This document shows positions 24,443 through 38,444 of a DNA stretch of 64,000 nt, in pieces. Both the position numbers and the translations under genes were made by a program. Under the pieces are notes generated by a model, which did not search any database, was not told the DNA's origin, and was given only the letters and a program-made list of their open reading frames with translations. Each line of letters starts with the position of its first letter. Position 1 is the stretch's first letter. Source of the stretch: Lingula anatina (Eukaryota; Brachiopoda; Lingulata; Lingulida; Lingulidae); NCBI RefSeq assembly GCF_001039355.2, contig NW_019774803.1, positions 281,718 to 345,717 of the forward strand, written 5' to 3'.

Positions 24443-27400
24443 ATGATGTTTGGTATAATATTGCTTTTAGCGTTCGTGCCCCAGGCAAATACTGAAGACA
24501 TTGCTGGTCTGGTATGTTGCATGTACAGAGCTTGGAAGGTATGTGGTTTTCTATTTGATTATTTTCGTATTAACATATAATTTGTTGAATGTAAATTCGA
24601 ATATATGAAGGTAATCACAAGAACGTGAATCTCTATCAAGAAAAATGTATCAATGCTCTTTTTGCTTGACTTTAGCTACATATTTTCATTTAAACACACA
24701 TTTATGTTCACATTTTTTGGTAATGATAAATTGTAGAATTTAAAAATAATTACGTATGTTATTTAGTTTATTCAGTCATCGGAGAAACCCTCCCTCAATT
24801 CTCCATCTTAAAACTAAACAATATATTGTAATTTCGTAAAAATGATCAACGATTTACATTGATAGACGTCTCACACTAGCTGGTGTGAAAGCCTTGAGAA
24901 TCCAACCTGCATTCCTCCTTATAAATAAGCCATGCTATAGGCCAGCATAGGCCCTGACCTATGTGAACGCGTCCACCTGCCAAAGAAAGAGAAAAATTCC
25001 ACATCGATGTGACTATTACACACTTGGTATCTAGATTGCGCATGGTTGAACAATCGTGCAATATGTTATATAGTTTACGACACGGTCAGTCAGGGTTTTG
25101 AACGCACTAGCATATTTATTTGTCGCTTCTGAGGAGAGAACGCATTTAGGAAGGTCGCATGTTCGTCTGTTAGTGAAGTAAAAATGAAAAAGAAAAAAAA
25201 ACCCGCTTCAGCAGGGGACCAATTATACAGACATATTTTTGTGTTTTCATAGTAGGTATGGAAATATCTCAGAATTGCTTGCTGAGGGGCTGCATTTCAT
25301 TTTTCTCTTATTCCATGAAAATGTCTCCCTTTTTAAAAGGATGGTTTCATCATAGATTAAATAATACATTTAAGAGGTCTTTGGGAAGAAGATGTACTTG
25401 AGGAGAAAGACGCCTCGTTTTATTTTGATAGAATCAAAGACTTCTATGGCTAAATTGTCGTTGTTTATACCAAACGATCAAAATCCTCCCAAAATTTACT
25501 TTAGAGCAAAAAAATTTTAAAAAAATTAAAAAAAATTCTTGCCATTGTTTAAAAGTATCTCAAACCCTGTTTTATTTTCATAAATTATTCCGTGGGTATT
25601 TTGAAAAAAAAATGTTTAGCAAAATCTAAGTTGGGCTTTGCAATATACAGTTTATTTCAGTAGTCAGATGCTGGCAACCTGAACAGTATTTGAGGAAAAA
25701 TCTACACCCGCAGACCGATGTTTAGTGCGGGAAATTAAGAGCAAAGAATGGACAAAGAGTAGAGGTCAAGTTTTGACGTTTATTAGGTAAATCAAGCAAT
25801 TTATTGAAGTTTCAGAGATAAATAGCCTTTTTGCACCAACTGAATTGAAAATGAGTAATACGTATTTTTCAACTGCATTGCTTATTCGAAAGGAGGACTT
25901 TTGGTTACAAAGACATGATCCTAATTAGGCCATATTTTACTCATATGAGCTCTGTATAGAACTGGTGTTTATGACGACCAAAGAATACGCAAAGCAAAGA
26001 AAGAAAGCTGAAAATTCATTGACGTATAACGATACAATGTTGCAATATTGTGAGTTCGCTTGCGACGAGGATTTATTTAAATTTTCTGATGCATTAAAAC
26101 ATTTGGACATGTCCCTTTCATGCAGCATATGAACTCTCTATATATAGAAGAGTCATTGGTTTTAGAGCGCACAAACAGCAGGTGTGGGGAAACGCATTAT
26201 CAGAAAAAGTGATGAACTCTGAAATTTTAAAAGGAGAGGGTGGAATGGTTGCGGAGCTGGGGCATAGAGGTGAGAAATGGAGAAGCTACCAGACAGAAAA
26301 GAATTCTCTCAAAAATGCCTTATTATTCACCACCTCACGATTTGTCAATTGTTATAAGCCCAACTTTAATTCCCCTTTGACAGTTTTTAGATTATTTGTC
26401 ATTGGGGTGTGGACGGGAGTTTTACGCATTTAAAACGAGGGCTTCTTATTCACGTTATTGTGCGTTCCCGTATGACCGCCTATAGCTGAGCTATCAATAA
26501 AAATCTCACTCAAAAGAGGTCGAAGTATCGGCAATATTTGCGCAGCTTTATAATGATATTTTACCATTCAACCATTCAAAGCGTTCAGGGGCGTAAAAAA
26601 CCTCCACGCCAGATTAAGCATAAAGAGCGGTGAAAACAACCCTTAACAATGCACAAGTCTCACCTGAACGCTGGAATTTGCATTGTCAGAGCACCATTCA
26701 ACGCTGTCAACATGCGTCAGCGTGAGTTTTATCCGTAGCGAGGCAAATCTTAATTTTGGAGGAGTTTCTGTATGTATTTGAGAAAGACCACAAATGGCGA
26801 TGAAAAATTGCACTTGCGGCACTGACAGCGACGCCACAGGCTCGGCTATTTTTTTCTCCCCTACAGGTGAGAAAGCTTTCAACTAACACCGCCATAATTG
26901 TACGTATATGTACAATCTCGCCTTTGAAAACACCTTTAGATTTGTAAGGTGTTTGTTAAGTTAAAAACCACGCGCCTCATCGAATTTCGGGTCGTAAAAT
27001 TTCATGGGCAATTAATGGCTCTTAGCGTAACAGGCTGAGAATAAAAAACGGAAAATATTTTTTGGGAATTGATTTTTGCTCCGGTGTTAAATTTCTACGC
27101 CCGACAGAGCTTACAAGGCAACAATCTCTTCCTGCGTCGTAGAGGGTAGTGTTTTTTACAAAGTTTTTTTTGTCTAAATGCCCACACACATTCTGTTGTA
27201 ATCTCCACTGTCTCGATTTTTTTTTCATTCACAAACTGTATTTGTAACGTAGTTAAAAAAAGAGTACCTATTAACGGTGACTCTTGGTTTTTCAGGCATA
27301 GAAAAAAACTAGTTGTAAATTACAGAGACGCCCTCAAATCAACCGCCAATATCTATGAACGCCCTAATTTTGTCTCGCGTTACACCTACATCGTTTTTCT

Positions 27401-27668
27401 TTTTCTTTTTTTTCAGAAAATCCAATGTCGTGAACCGGCACTGTCAGCGTTCTGCAGGTGCGGTATACGTCTATTGCAAGAACGGAGGAGTAAAAGGGGT
27501 GATTGGTTACATAAAATTTGGTTATCCATCCTTAAGATTTCACACGATCTACCTCGATATAAGGATAGTATAATACGGTTGAATAGGCCGAGCGGAAAGT
27601 ACAATATCCCCTTTCGCAGTCACTCACATTGCCTGGGGCGGCCCAAAACGTTCAAATCTAGGTGCTGA
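24443..27668 (+). CDS. Candidate two-exon secreted Cys-rich peptide
   Basis: Exon 1 (24443-24538) starts at ATGATG, encodes a hydrophobic signal-like stretch (FGIILLLAFVPQAN), then a CC-containing segment, and ends at a good donor (AAG/GTATGT). A strong acceptor at 27411-27416, after a long T-rich tract, opens in the same phase a frame of 83 codons to a stop at 27666-27668. It carries IQC, FCRCG and a basic RRSKR site. Joined, the product would be 115 residues, secreted, basic, with seven Cys (CC, C, CRC near the join; two near the C-terminus). I recognise no family. The splice join over 2.9 kb is inferred only, and the opposite strand is also open at 27417-27600. Confidence 0.25.
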
Positions 27669-28796
27669 TGGATTCAAAATATAGACAGAGGAAGAATAAA
27701 TAATCCGCCTTGTTCTTCGCAGGAACGACTTACCACCTTGCCCTCGTTGCAGTGTAAATAATGGTTAGTGTGTAACTTTCAGTATTTCAGCCTTCAGAAA
27801 CGGTTGTAATGCTAATCGCGCGCGAATAACTCACATGGAAGATGCCTTGTAATTTAGTGAAACGACCGAGAAGGATAGAAGGCCGGTAATAGCTGGCGAA
27901 GCCGACAGATATCACGGTCACATTTAACCAATGGTTGTCTGTAAAGATGACCATAGTAGTGGGCTGTGAAGTCTAGTGAAAAAAACAAAGTCGTATTTGA
28001 TTTACGTTGGTTTTGAATGAATTCTATTTTTACCACTTGCATCGATGATAGAGACGATTTCTTGCGTGTCCGCTGAAAACAAGCTATTGATACGGTGCGC
28101 AGTGTGTGCGTTTTGGAATTTTTCTTCTGCTGTGATAAAAGACGCACGGTGGCGTTAAATATGCATTCTCTCTGGATCATTAAAAGTCAAGGTGTGCGCA
28201 TGCTGCTTATAAAGCGCCTCTGATGCTCGGCTCTGTCTCGTGGGCTGAAAACTCTCCAAATAGACACTCCGGGGTCAGGGCAATTTTTTTTCAGAAGGGA
28301 CAACAATCAGCGACTTCATGTCAACGTTCAAACGACATTGTAGATCATTGTTGAAGAAAATTCCTCCCACGACTGGGTGAAATTTAGAATCAATCGATGC
28401 AGTTGATTTGTTAAAGAGAGACCGACCGGTGAAGCGACCGACCTTGCTCTTGCGAATATACGCTCGGATTGGTGGAAGAATCTAGCTCCCTGTGGTGAGG
28501 GGATATAATAACCGCGGATTGACTCCCTGTATCATCGCATCCACTACGCTGATCAAACTTACCTATATACTCATACATAGATGGACATAAGACTAGTGCA
28601 AAGCTTACGACTAAGCTGAAAACGGTAATACACCAATGCAAGAAAACTTAAGAGATTTTATTTGAGATTTTATCTTTTATTACCCTTGCAAGATCAGGAT
28701 TTAATTTGGGAATTTTGAGAAAAATCAGATTTTCCACATAGCTGCCGAGTCATTGGAGTGATAATCTTCTTAGAGAAAAAGAAAAGTGGGTTCATT
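27669..28796. other. GC-richer region upstream of the mucin-like gene
   Basis: Holds several open frames on the minus strand between plausible splice signals (about 27850-28000). No ATG-initiated chain of exons phases consistently. The 157 bases before the ATG at 28797 show no TATA box. It may include the promoter of the mucin-like gene. Confidence 0.4.
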
Positions 28797-31700
28797 ATGC
28801 GGTCATCTTGGAACAGTGTTACATGGACATGTCTGGTCTTGATGAGCTTGACCATTGGTCAGGTGGATTCGGGCTACTACGCAGGTGCTCATTTTTCCTA
28901 TCGTCCCGCAAGTGCTAATGGACTCGGAAATGCGGTGAGTGCAATTATGTTTAGAAATATCAATCTCAGCCCTATAAGTAAACGATTTCTTTGAGCTGTT
29001 GAATTGCAGTGTTGTTACGACCACGTGTTATGCACAGCTTTTGGAATAAATCTCATTGAAAATTTCAGATTAAAACATCGAGACCCCCCCCCTCCCAATA
29101 AAATGCTCAGCTACGACTACGATAGAACTATAAATCCGTAACTCGTTGTGTGCATTTTTACGTGGATTGAATCAATTTTACTTGGATTGAAGAATATCTG
29201 AAAATTTATGCAGCCCTATACACGTGCTACATAACAGTAGGTCGGTCTCATTAAACGGAGTTGCGAATGAAGGGAATATGAAGACAGTGAATTTACGCAT
29301 GTTTTCTTTGTAGTTGTTAACTGATCAGAGTTTTGGTAAATACACAGGTTAAATCATTTTATGCAATTTTTTCCTCTCTCTCTTTATTCGCTTCGTACTT
29401 TAATTATTTCAAATCAATCAACGAATACACCTAAGGCTCAGTGATATTAATAAATACTTAAAGATAATTCCCCTAACCTTAGACTGTACAAAAGACAATT
29501 GACTAGGTGAATAAACCCAGACAAAATTCACATACCAGAACGACCTTAGCTATATCCTACCATAGAAGTAGAGATCCTATGTAGGCCTGTAGCGTGAACT
29601 GAACACGGGCTAAGGTCGGGTATTTGACCGTTTACATAGTAGAAGTGTTCACCAATATAGTGTCTGTACGTTGCTGCAACGTATGAGATGCGCTACCCGT
29701 TCTAACTCCGTCCACCCTCTTCTTGTGAAATCACTAGTCTTTAAAGACCACTAGTGTCCAGTGACTCTGTTTGGTGTGTCCACTAAAATGTAAAGTGACC
29801 AGTGGACACGCGAGCGTGAGCAAGTGTCCGATGACAAATATTTTTCTCGAACACCTGAACTAAACAATAAGTATAGAAAAGGTGATCGATGTCGTTTTAG
29901 AGTTGTTGGACGTTACTGAAATGGCTGAATGGCTTCACAAGGCCAAAGCAGCTAGACGGTGAGAAGGGGAAAACCTAGAGCTGTATGCATGTCACGCACG
30001 TACCTAGGATTAAGGGTTTCTGTCAACCGACCTAAATCTTATTTTACTGACACTCAATTCCGAACGACAGATTCTACATTTTTTCTTTTGAAATCTGATT
30101 GCAACACAGACCAACATAGACCTTTCATTTCTTCGTTAAAATTGTTATGGTCATCACTTGATGAGTGTCCGTTATTCACAGACCGATGCAGTAAGTTTAT
30201 CTACAGTAAGTAAAAATGTAAATAAACCTAAGTATCATGTCAAACTCTCAGTCTCAGGCAGTCCTTACTGTTTCGCCTTAACTGTGTTCATTCACTATTT
30301 TCACCTGAGCACAGCTGTACTTAGTTATTATATTACACTGTGATCATTTGAAAAACATCCATAAAAGCTGCATTTACATTTGTGAATAGTTTAAAACATG
30401 TATTTCCCATAATTTTCTTTCATTGAGGTTTTGAATTACACATTCCATATATACATTTTTTTACAATGAAGTTGATATGAGCTGGGGCATACTTGAGTAC
30501 GTCAAGTGCCTGATCACAGCAGTTTTTTCCAGTTGGTTAAATAATGATTATATATATTATTATTATTTCCTAAACCCTATATGCGTTTACGACAAGTGCG
30601 TGGAAACTGTCACGTTTGGACTCTCAGGCGAATAGCTGTCAAATAGGAATTCGGCTGAAATTAATGAAATGGTTTTGTGCCAGGCAAAATTACACAAGGG
30701 GCCTGCGATGTTGGCGGCGGTGGTAGTGCCGCTCACCCCTAGGAGTGAGTTCATAACCGTATCTTTTGATCTCAGGGACCTTAAAAAAATATATATAAAA
30801 TTAAAGTATTGGCTACAATAGTTAATCTATTGTTCTAGCTGGTGCACATTATCTCCGTATCTTTTGATCTCAGGGACCTTAAAAAAATATATATAAAATT
30901 AAAGTATTGGCTACAATAGTTAATCTATTGTTCTAGCTGGTGCACATTATCTCCACTAACTCCACTTACTTTTAAGACGTAGGCTATTATGCCACGAAAA
31001 TCTACAAAATAAAGAAGATGAAGCAAAAATGGCATTTACTTATAAAGACGAACGTTGTCTGTCTGTCTGTCTGTCTGTTTGTCATACCTCCGTGCCCAAA
31101 ATTCTCTCTCTCTCTCTCTCCTACAAGCACAGAGACACTAATACTGGAATGAGTCCTCGCTAGAAGAGCCCAGTAAAATAAAATAGTATTAAATACCAGT
31201 AGAAGTTAAGGCCTGATAAACTCATTCCGATAACATCGCCCCTGTTCTTAATACTCTTTGATCTGCGGTATCTGAGGACGTAACGCCGTGGCTCTCGATT
31301 ACATGTACTTATTTTATTAAAAGATAGTCCAGGGGCCGTTTTCACAAAAAGGCTTTAGCCCGAATTTTGGTTGAAACTTTCAGACCAAAAACTTGGTCTA
31401 TTTTGGTTCAAGGTAAATCCGCAGAAGCCCGTTGAAATAAAGGAAGTGTCGTTCTGGAACATTAGCCAAGTCTGTCTCGTTATAAAACAGATGCATTATT
31501 TCATTTAAAAAAGACGACTAGTGATTTATCCCAACTCAAAGTAGACTAAAAACATAGATCTAAAAGTTTAGACCAATCATCGGGCTGATGTTCTTTTGTG
31601 AAACGGATCCCATGTCGTAACTCGATCTTGCGATGACAAATAGCGTATTGCATCGGCAAGTCAGGTAACGTAGGAGCTGTTACGCCAGGCAATGGCTCAC

Positions 31701-34700
31701 GAAATTGAAAGAAAACGGAAGAATGCAGACTTGAAATGAAGTTTGAAATTCCCTTGTACTTACACAATGATCTGAGTTGATGTAAAGACGGTTAATACCT
31801 TGAAGACGACGTCGGGTCTTCCCCATACGCGGTTATGTCAGTTTGCATTTGAAGGAGACAGTGGAGAGAGGGGACGCATTGTAAGGCAACATATAGGGCC
31901 CAATTAAGACATATGTTTTTTCACATCCAAACCGCATCAAACTCATTTTTGAAAAAAAAAAAACAGCATTGCGTTTACTTGACTATAAAATATCAAGCCA
32001 AACGCGTACTTTAAATGAGGTGTGTTTGAGGTATAAAACTATGGCCCTCCATAATAATAAAAAAGAACCGGGTGAACCGTTTACTACCATACAAATATCC
32101 TCCAGACTCAAATCTGGGTTTCAATCGCTTGTGCCCTTGCTGTGGTGAAATATAATCATAAGGAAATGTCTACGTTGAAATCGCCTTAAATTACTTTGGG
32201 TTCGGTCATGCAGGTAAAGATGATCATGAAACAAAACATAAACGATTTCCGACACCTTTCTCACGACGTCGTAGTAATTATACAGTCGTCAGCCCAGCAG
32301 AAGACCACCTGAAGTTGTACCTTTGTCATTACTAACAACCCACTCAACAAGCCTATCATGAAGTTGATTTCCAACATTTGATAAAAAAAAAAAACAAACA
32401 AACCAAAAAAAAAAAAAAAAAGACTGCACAATTTTGTAAATAATTACTGGAGTCTAACAACGGACATCCATTTGACTATAAAACATAATGGCAGATTGAA
32501 GTTTACCTGTTGGTAAAAACTTAAATGCCCAAACGTTTTAGTTTGGGTTCTTCTGCTGAGGGATAATTTCATTTTTTAATAGTTATTTCGAATTTTTCGA
32601 GATCGAGAATTTCTATACACATTAATTTGGGTTTATTTTTATTGTATCTAAAAGTTATCTATAGTTTTTCGAGAACGTGTATTCTGGTACATGTAACTAG
32701 GAGCAGGATTTTGCGGCGTTTGACGCTTTTTGGTGTATTCAACATAGTCATATTTAGTTTGCCGACAAGAAATGTAAGAACCTGATTGCGAGCTAAGGGA
32801 CAATTTCTTTTGTATCTAAAAAGTTATTAATAATTTTGTAGACAAATTATTTTAAGACATTTCTCTGTGGGTGGGAAGTTTTTCTTTTTTATTTGCAATA
32901 GTTATTTTTAGTTTTCCGAGTATTCTAAGAACAAGACTTTGCGTTGGAAGACATTCTATTGTATCTTGACTTTATTTCTAGTTTTGCAAGATGTTAGTGC
33001 AATGCTTTACATTGCGGGAGATTTTCTTTTGTATCAAAAATAGTCACTTTCATTCTATATAGAGAAAACATGACGAATTTTACTGTCTGTGCGCAAGTTG
33101 GTGGCGGCAAGAACAATCGTAATTTCTTTTTATCTTTCTAATACGAAATATGAATACTAATAATGTGTCGAAGATTCGACAACAAGTCTGTTAGCATAGC
33201 TTTTATTGGTAAGAGGTGAAAAAAATCTGCTGAAAATGCCGTTTCTAAAATAATTTTAGATAATAGACTGTATTTGTTTAAAAAAGTAAGTGCTCTTTCA
33301 AACAAAATCTGAGATGAGTTTCTTCTAAGATAGAACTTTCTTTTGGGAGTGAATAGCTGACATGAACTTTACACAAAAATATTGGATATAACTGAGAGTG
33401 AAATAAATCTCTTTACAAGCGTAGGCGCCCTTGTGGCAAATATTATCTTAGGAATATCCTGTGACGTCACTAGACAAAAGTTATTGTAGGCAATAAAAGT
33501 TTGATAATTTCAAGTTCGAGTTCACAGAAACTGCACTTGCGGTGCATCTGTTTTTTACCAGGGACTTTGTTTTAGCAAGCGGGTTCCTGGAAAAACGTCG
33601 CCAGACTGCTTGGAGAGACAATGCTCAACCCAGACTACTTGTAACCTATTTAAAGTTCACGTATAAAAAGACGGAATTGTTTTCTAGTTCGTGTCATTAT
33701 CAGAGCTCAACTTTCTATGGCTTTTCACTCGCTGCTTCCAGGAACGTAAACTGTTCTGTCTCTGTTTCTTTCCACACGGAATTGACGCTTACACGGTTCG
33801 GTGAACGCGATGTGATTCTTTAATTTACATATTTGACATTTCTGTTCAGCCGCCTTAGAAGCTTTTACGGAAGGAAGCTTACAATATGACTCAGCAATCC
33901 AAATATTGATAGTGTTGATAACGACGTAATTAGACGTGAATTCCCGTTTGTGTGCCAATGATGAGTGAACATTGCCTCTTAGAAGTGCGTCACTTTAGCC
34001 TCTTCTTGGCGATCCTTAATTATCAAAATACACCGTGACATTGGTGTATCAGCTCACAGACGTGTGGAATGGTATTTGTGAGTTAAGGTCGCAGACTATT
34101 GCTCTCCGAGCAAACAGCGATAGTAATGATATCGTAACAGGGGCATTATCATTGCTTTGCGCGATTTGGCATCGCCCATCAAGCATGAAAAAGCAGTTCG
34201 CCCGATTAAGTCGGAGTCGGATTTTCATCACCGAGACACCACTCTATGTACATGTACTATGTTTCAATACAGAATGCGTTGTACGCGAGGGCGAAATATT
34301 TCTATTCGTTTTATTTTATATGTCTGATGTCAAAGTTGAAAAGGCAATGTAAAGCCTGCTACGCCCTGAAAATAAACCGTGAGAAGATATGGTTGAAAAA
34401 GTCTCCTTATTTCATTGGCGCAGCCATCTTTAAATATGGAAACTATCAAATTTTCAATAATTTTCGTGTGGAAAACTACCTCTGACTTCAGAGATTTAGA
34501 CACAATTGTTTTAAAATCGACATCATTACAGGCAAATATTACCAACCCAAGCAAAAAAGACTTTGTAACATTTGTAACAATCTGATCGGCTCACCTGAGA
34601 GAAAAATGCTCAGGTATAGATAATTTGATATACTCTTTTTTTCCGCGGCAACAAAATTAATCTTCATGTTATATAATTTTTGTCACCGAACTCGCTCTTT

Positions 34701-34958
34701 TTGATATGAAATCAACCTTAATATCTTTGATAAATAGAAATAGTTTGCGGGTTTTTAACAAGGACCATTTGCTTGCAAATACTATTAGTAACAATAATAA
34801 TAATAATAATAAGAAGAAGAAACAAACAAAAAAGAAGAAAAGAAACGTGATGAGAACTTTTTTGTTTTGCCCTAAGACCGCAATTTTTGGCGACTTCTGT
34901 TATCTACCTAGGTTTAATTTGAGGACATTATTACCACATATATTATCTCTTGGGACAG

Positions 34959-35005
<47 letters not shown>

Positions 35006-38000
35006 TTATCAAAATAACAACAATATCAAAATGTGATCGGCAAACGTTTTGTAGACGACAGTTATTAATAAAACTTTAAGACGTACGTACACTCGGCTTA
35101 CGCAGATCACGTGACATTCATTTTGTTCTTTCATCCGATGTTATTGGTATGCATAACCGATGTTCTAAATAGCCCCTTCTGCGCGAAGCGCCATTTGTTG
35201 AGAAATAATGAGAAAAAAATTCGATTCGTTCCGTCCTTACTTGGGAGTTCTCCTAATTATGGCCTATTCAGATATGTATGCTAAACTATTGGAAACAGGT
35301 GTGTTTTGCCGAATGAAATGCGATAAGTACCCTGCCCCAAAGCACCACGTTTTTGTCCTCACTCGAGGTCCCCCCACTACCAAAAATCAATGCCACACAG
35401 ATAAGCCGTCAAAAGGCCCGTCATGCGGAAAAAGCCAACGCAAGTGAAGTGAAAACTCATGAGTGAAGTGAAAAAGCCACCAGCGAGTGACTTTTAGGTT
35501 AGGTCACGCAGTGAGGGTGTCGAAATATCGGAACCGTTCGCACGCGCCAATTTGTGTCACGCCCTTTGCCCCCTCGACGAACCGTACTACGCGCGTGGTT
35601 GCACATCGTCGATGGAGACCCAATGAGGCAGGAATATTGATATCAAATATTAATATGTGCACTACTTTGAAGTTAGAGGAAAGTTTGACAACAAAACAGC
35701 AGGTGTTTCGATGGAAAGTCTTTAGTGAAGTTCAGTTTTGAAAACGACTGGTTTTTTGTACTTAATCTACCCGATCGCAATTGAAAGCATACAGATGTTG
35801 CCATTGACTTTATACGCCGACCTTAATCCTTTATTCGAGAATTGTGGATATGTTAGACGAATCTAGATTTGTCATTTATTGTTATTATTATTATATTCTG
35901 AAATATGATGTTACGGTGACGTAGGGACCCAAATTAAGATGGTTTCGTGGGTATTAAATTGTATAGAAAAATCTTCAATATATAAAAAGGAAAGAGACTA
36001 CAAAGGGAAAAAACGGGGGAAAATCAGTGATAAAATATAGAAATATTTTATCATATATTCTGCCTGACAGAAAAAACTGTACAAAGCAGTAGTAATTTTG
36101 TCAAGCCATATCACAGAAAAATACGAAATCAAAATATTGAAAGATATATTGTAAAATGTATACAGGTCCAGCGAACTTCATTTGCATGTAAGATTAAAAC
36201 GTCTTGGCAAAGTAGGCAAATGTTGTAAGCGAAATATCCGACTAAAGAATTTAAAGCCTCAATATGCGATTTGAAGTCTTGATGTTTTTGATATATCTTA
36301 TGAAAATTAAATGTATCACGCACACGTTAAAAATGTCCTAAAGTTAATTTTTTATCCTGGAAAGCATCTTGCCATTCTTAATTCTGATCTTTGAAAAAAA
36401 AAACAAAAAACGACGAGATCCTTTAAATAAATCTTTATCTGAATCCTAACTGATGCTTTTAGTTCCTTCTGAACCTAAGAACACAGCAAAGGTCCAAGAC
36501 TTGGCATCTCGCGACTTCACACGAAAATTTAAATTGTCGTAATGATACACGATACAGGCCCCGTTGTAAAGCTTTTCGGTCTTTTTTTTTCTTATGAAGT
36601 GAAACAACCAGGTCATGTCCAGTAGTGTCTTGTAAAATAACAGGGGGCCAGCCGTGGTCCAAGTGATAACATTTGGAAGTAATTCATCTAATTAGAAATG
36701 GTATAAAAATTTCCTTTTTCTTCATACAAATAATTTTTTAAAACTTTCAAAAAAGTTTTTAAAACTCTAAATATATCTGAATTATCTGAATCATTTTTGT
36801 AGCCGAAAGCAAAATTTAAACGATTTAATTCTTTCTATTTATTTCTTGCATCCATCGTCTTTGATGGGCGATGGGCCATTTCAAAAACATAGCAAGAATG
36901 TCATGTTACAGGTCTTAAGGGATTGATTACGATTGCGTGACAGGTTTGAAGAATTAATGGTCTTTAATCTGGTATCCAAAATAACCTGATACATGTACGC
37001 TTAATTCTCGTGTCAATCACACGTCGTGCAGATACTTCAGACTAATGAAAAAAAAAAAAGAAAAAAGAAAAGCGACCACATGACTCCAGAGGAACGAACA
37101 AAGGGAACAAAAGAACAAAAAAGAATCAGTATGCTTATCTGTTGTCACTCTATATTTTAATGAACACGTCTCCGGTTTGTCATGACATAACAAAACAAAA
37201 CACAACACACTAAAATGTTGTAGACTTAATAAAAAAAGGCTAAGAAAAAAGCATTGAAATCGCTGTCAACACCGTAGAGTAATCGGATGACTTGTTTGTT
37301 TTCTGCCTGTCGAATCAACTACACATGGGCAGGTAATCTACTATGACTACGTACGTAAACAATTACTTGTCTAAAATTCAAAAATAACCCGCTCTTTTAT
37401 CTGAAAACCATGTAACATAATCATCTAAGTAATGAAATTACTACCCAATTACATTTTCACACGAATGGAAAGCGCAATGAGGTCTTTTAATGATCGTAGT
37501 GAAGCAGATTACTAACAAAAGTAGTGAGACTCGAAAGGGTGTTGCTGAGCAACTGAAAAGTACTTAAGTCAAAAGTTGGCCACAAGATAAAAAAAAATGG
37601 AGACCTCCTTTGCCAGGATTAAGACGGCCCATTATCATTTTATAAAATTAAAATTATGAAAAAAAAATTCAAATTTTTTTTTGTATAAAATAATTAAAAC
37701 TTTATAAGTTATTAGACAACTATTGGTTTTAATTCTCAGTGTGTAATGCTAACTAGAATAAAAGACTCAAAAATTGTTGTTCGTGAAGTTAGGACCTTCT
37801 TTTAACTTAAGCTATTGTTGTAGAGGGTTCCTGGTTGTTTACGCGATGTCCCAACTGCAAGTTTTTATAATTTACAATTTACACGCAGATGTCAAACAGA
37901 AGTGTTATGCTCTATTGAACATTTACAAGATGGTTGGTAAATACAGCCGAAGTGATATTAATAAAAACACCCGTTTCTCAAATGTTTGTGACGCTTGATC

Positions 38001-38401
38001 ACTTCGTTATTGACAGGGTAGACTAGACTATGTGCTTATAAGTGGAAATAACTCAATATTGACCAAAGTTGATCTGTTTTTAATTGCAATATGTACGTTA
38101 AGACATATATTGTATGTATTAGCACGCTTAAATGATTCGAGGTCCCTTTTATTTCTTGGGCTACCTTTCAAAACAATTGTCGTGCGTTTCCGGTTAATGG
38201 TAAACACGGTGTCCCACTTTAAGAGACGAACACTTTGAACCACAGACCGCCGAGAAAAGAAAAACAAGTTGCTAAATACCTACTGCACATTTTCACCAAA
38301 ACTTGCCGATGCATAAGGTGCAATAAATATGCGTATATTTGTAAAACTACCAACTGTTCAATATCTTTCACTTACAGATATCAGGTATTTATGGGTGTAG
38401 A

Positions 38402-38444
<43 letters not shown>

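Noticed and set aside
28411-28641. Minus-strand frame with a signal-peptide-like start, divergent from the mucin-like gene
   Set aside because: The apparent start is TTG, with a stop three codons upstream and no ATG before the hydrophobic stretch; downstream pieces do not phase.
35208-35447. 79-codon plus-strand ATG frame in intron 1
   Set aside because: No splice context, family motif or poly(A) signal supports it; kept as intronic.
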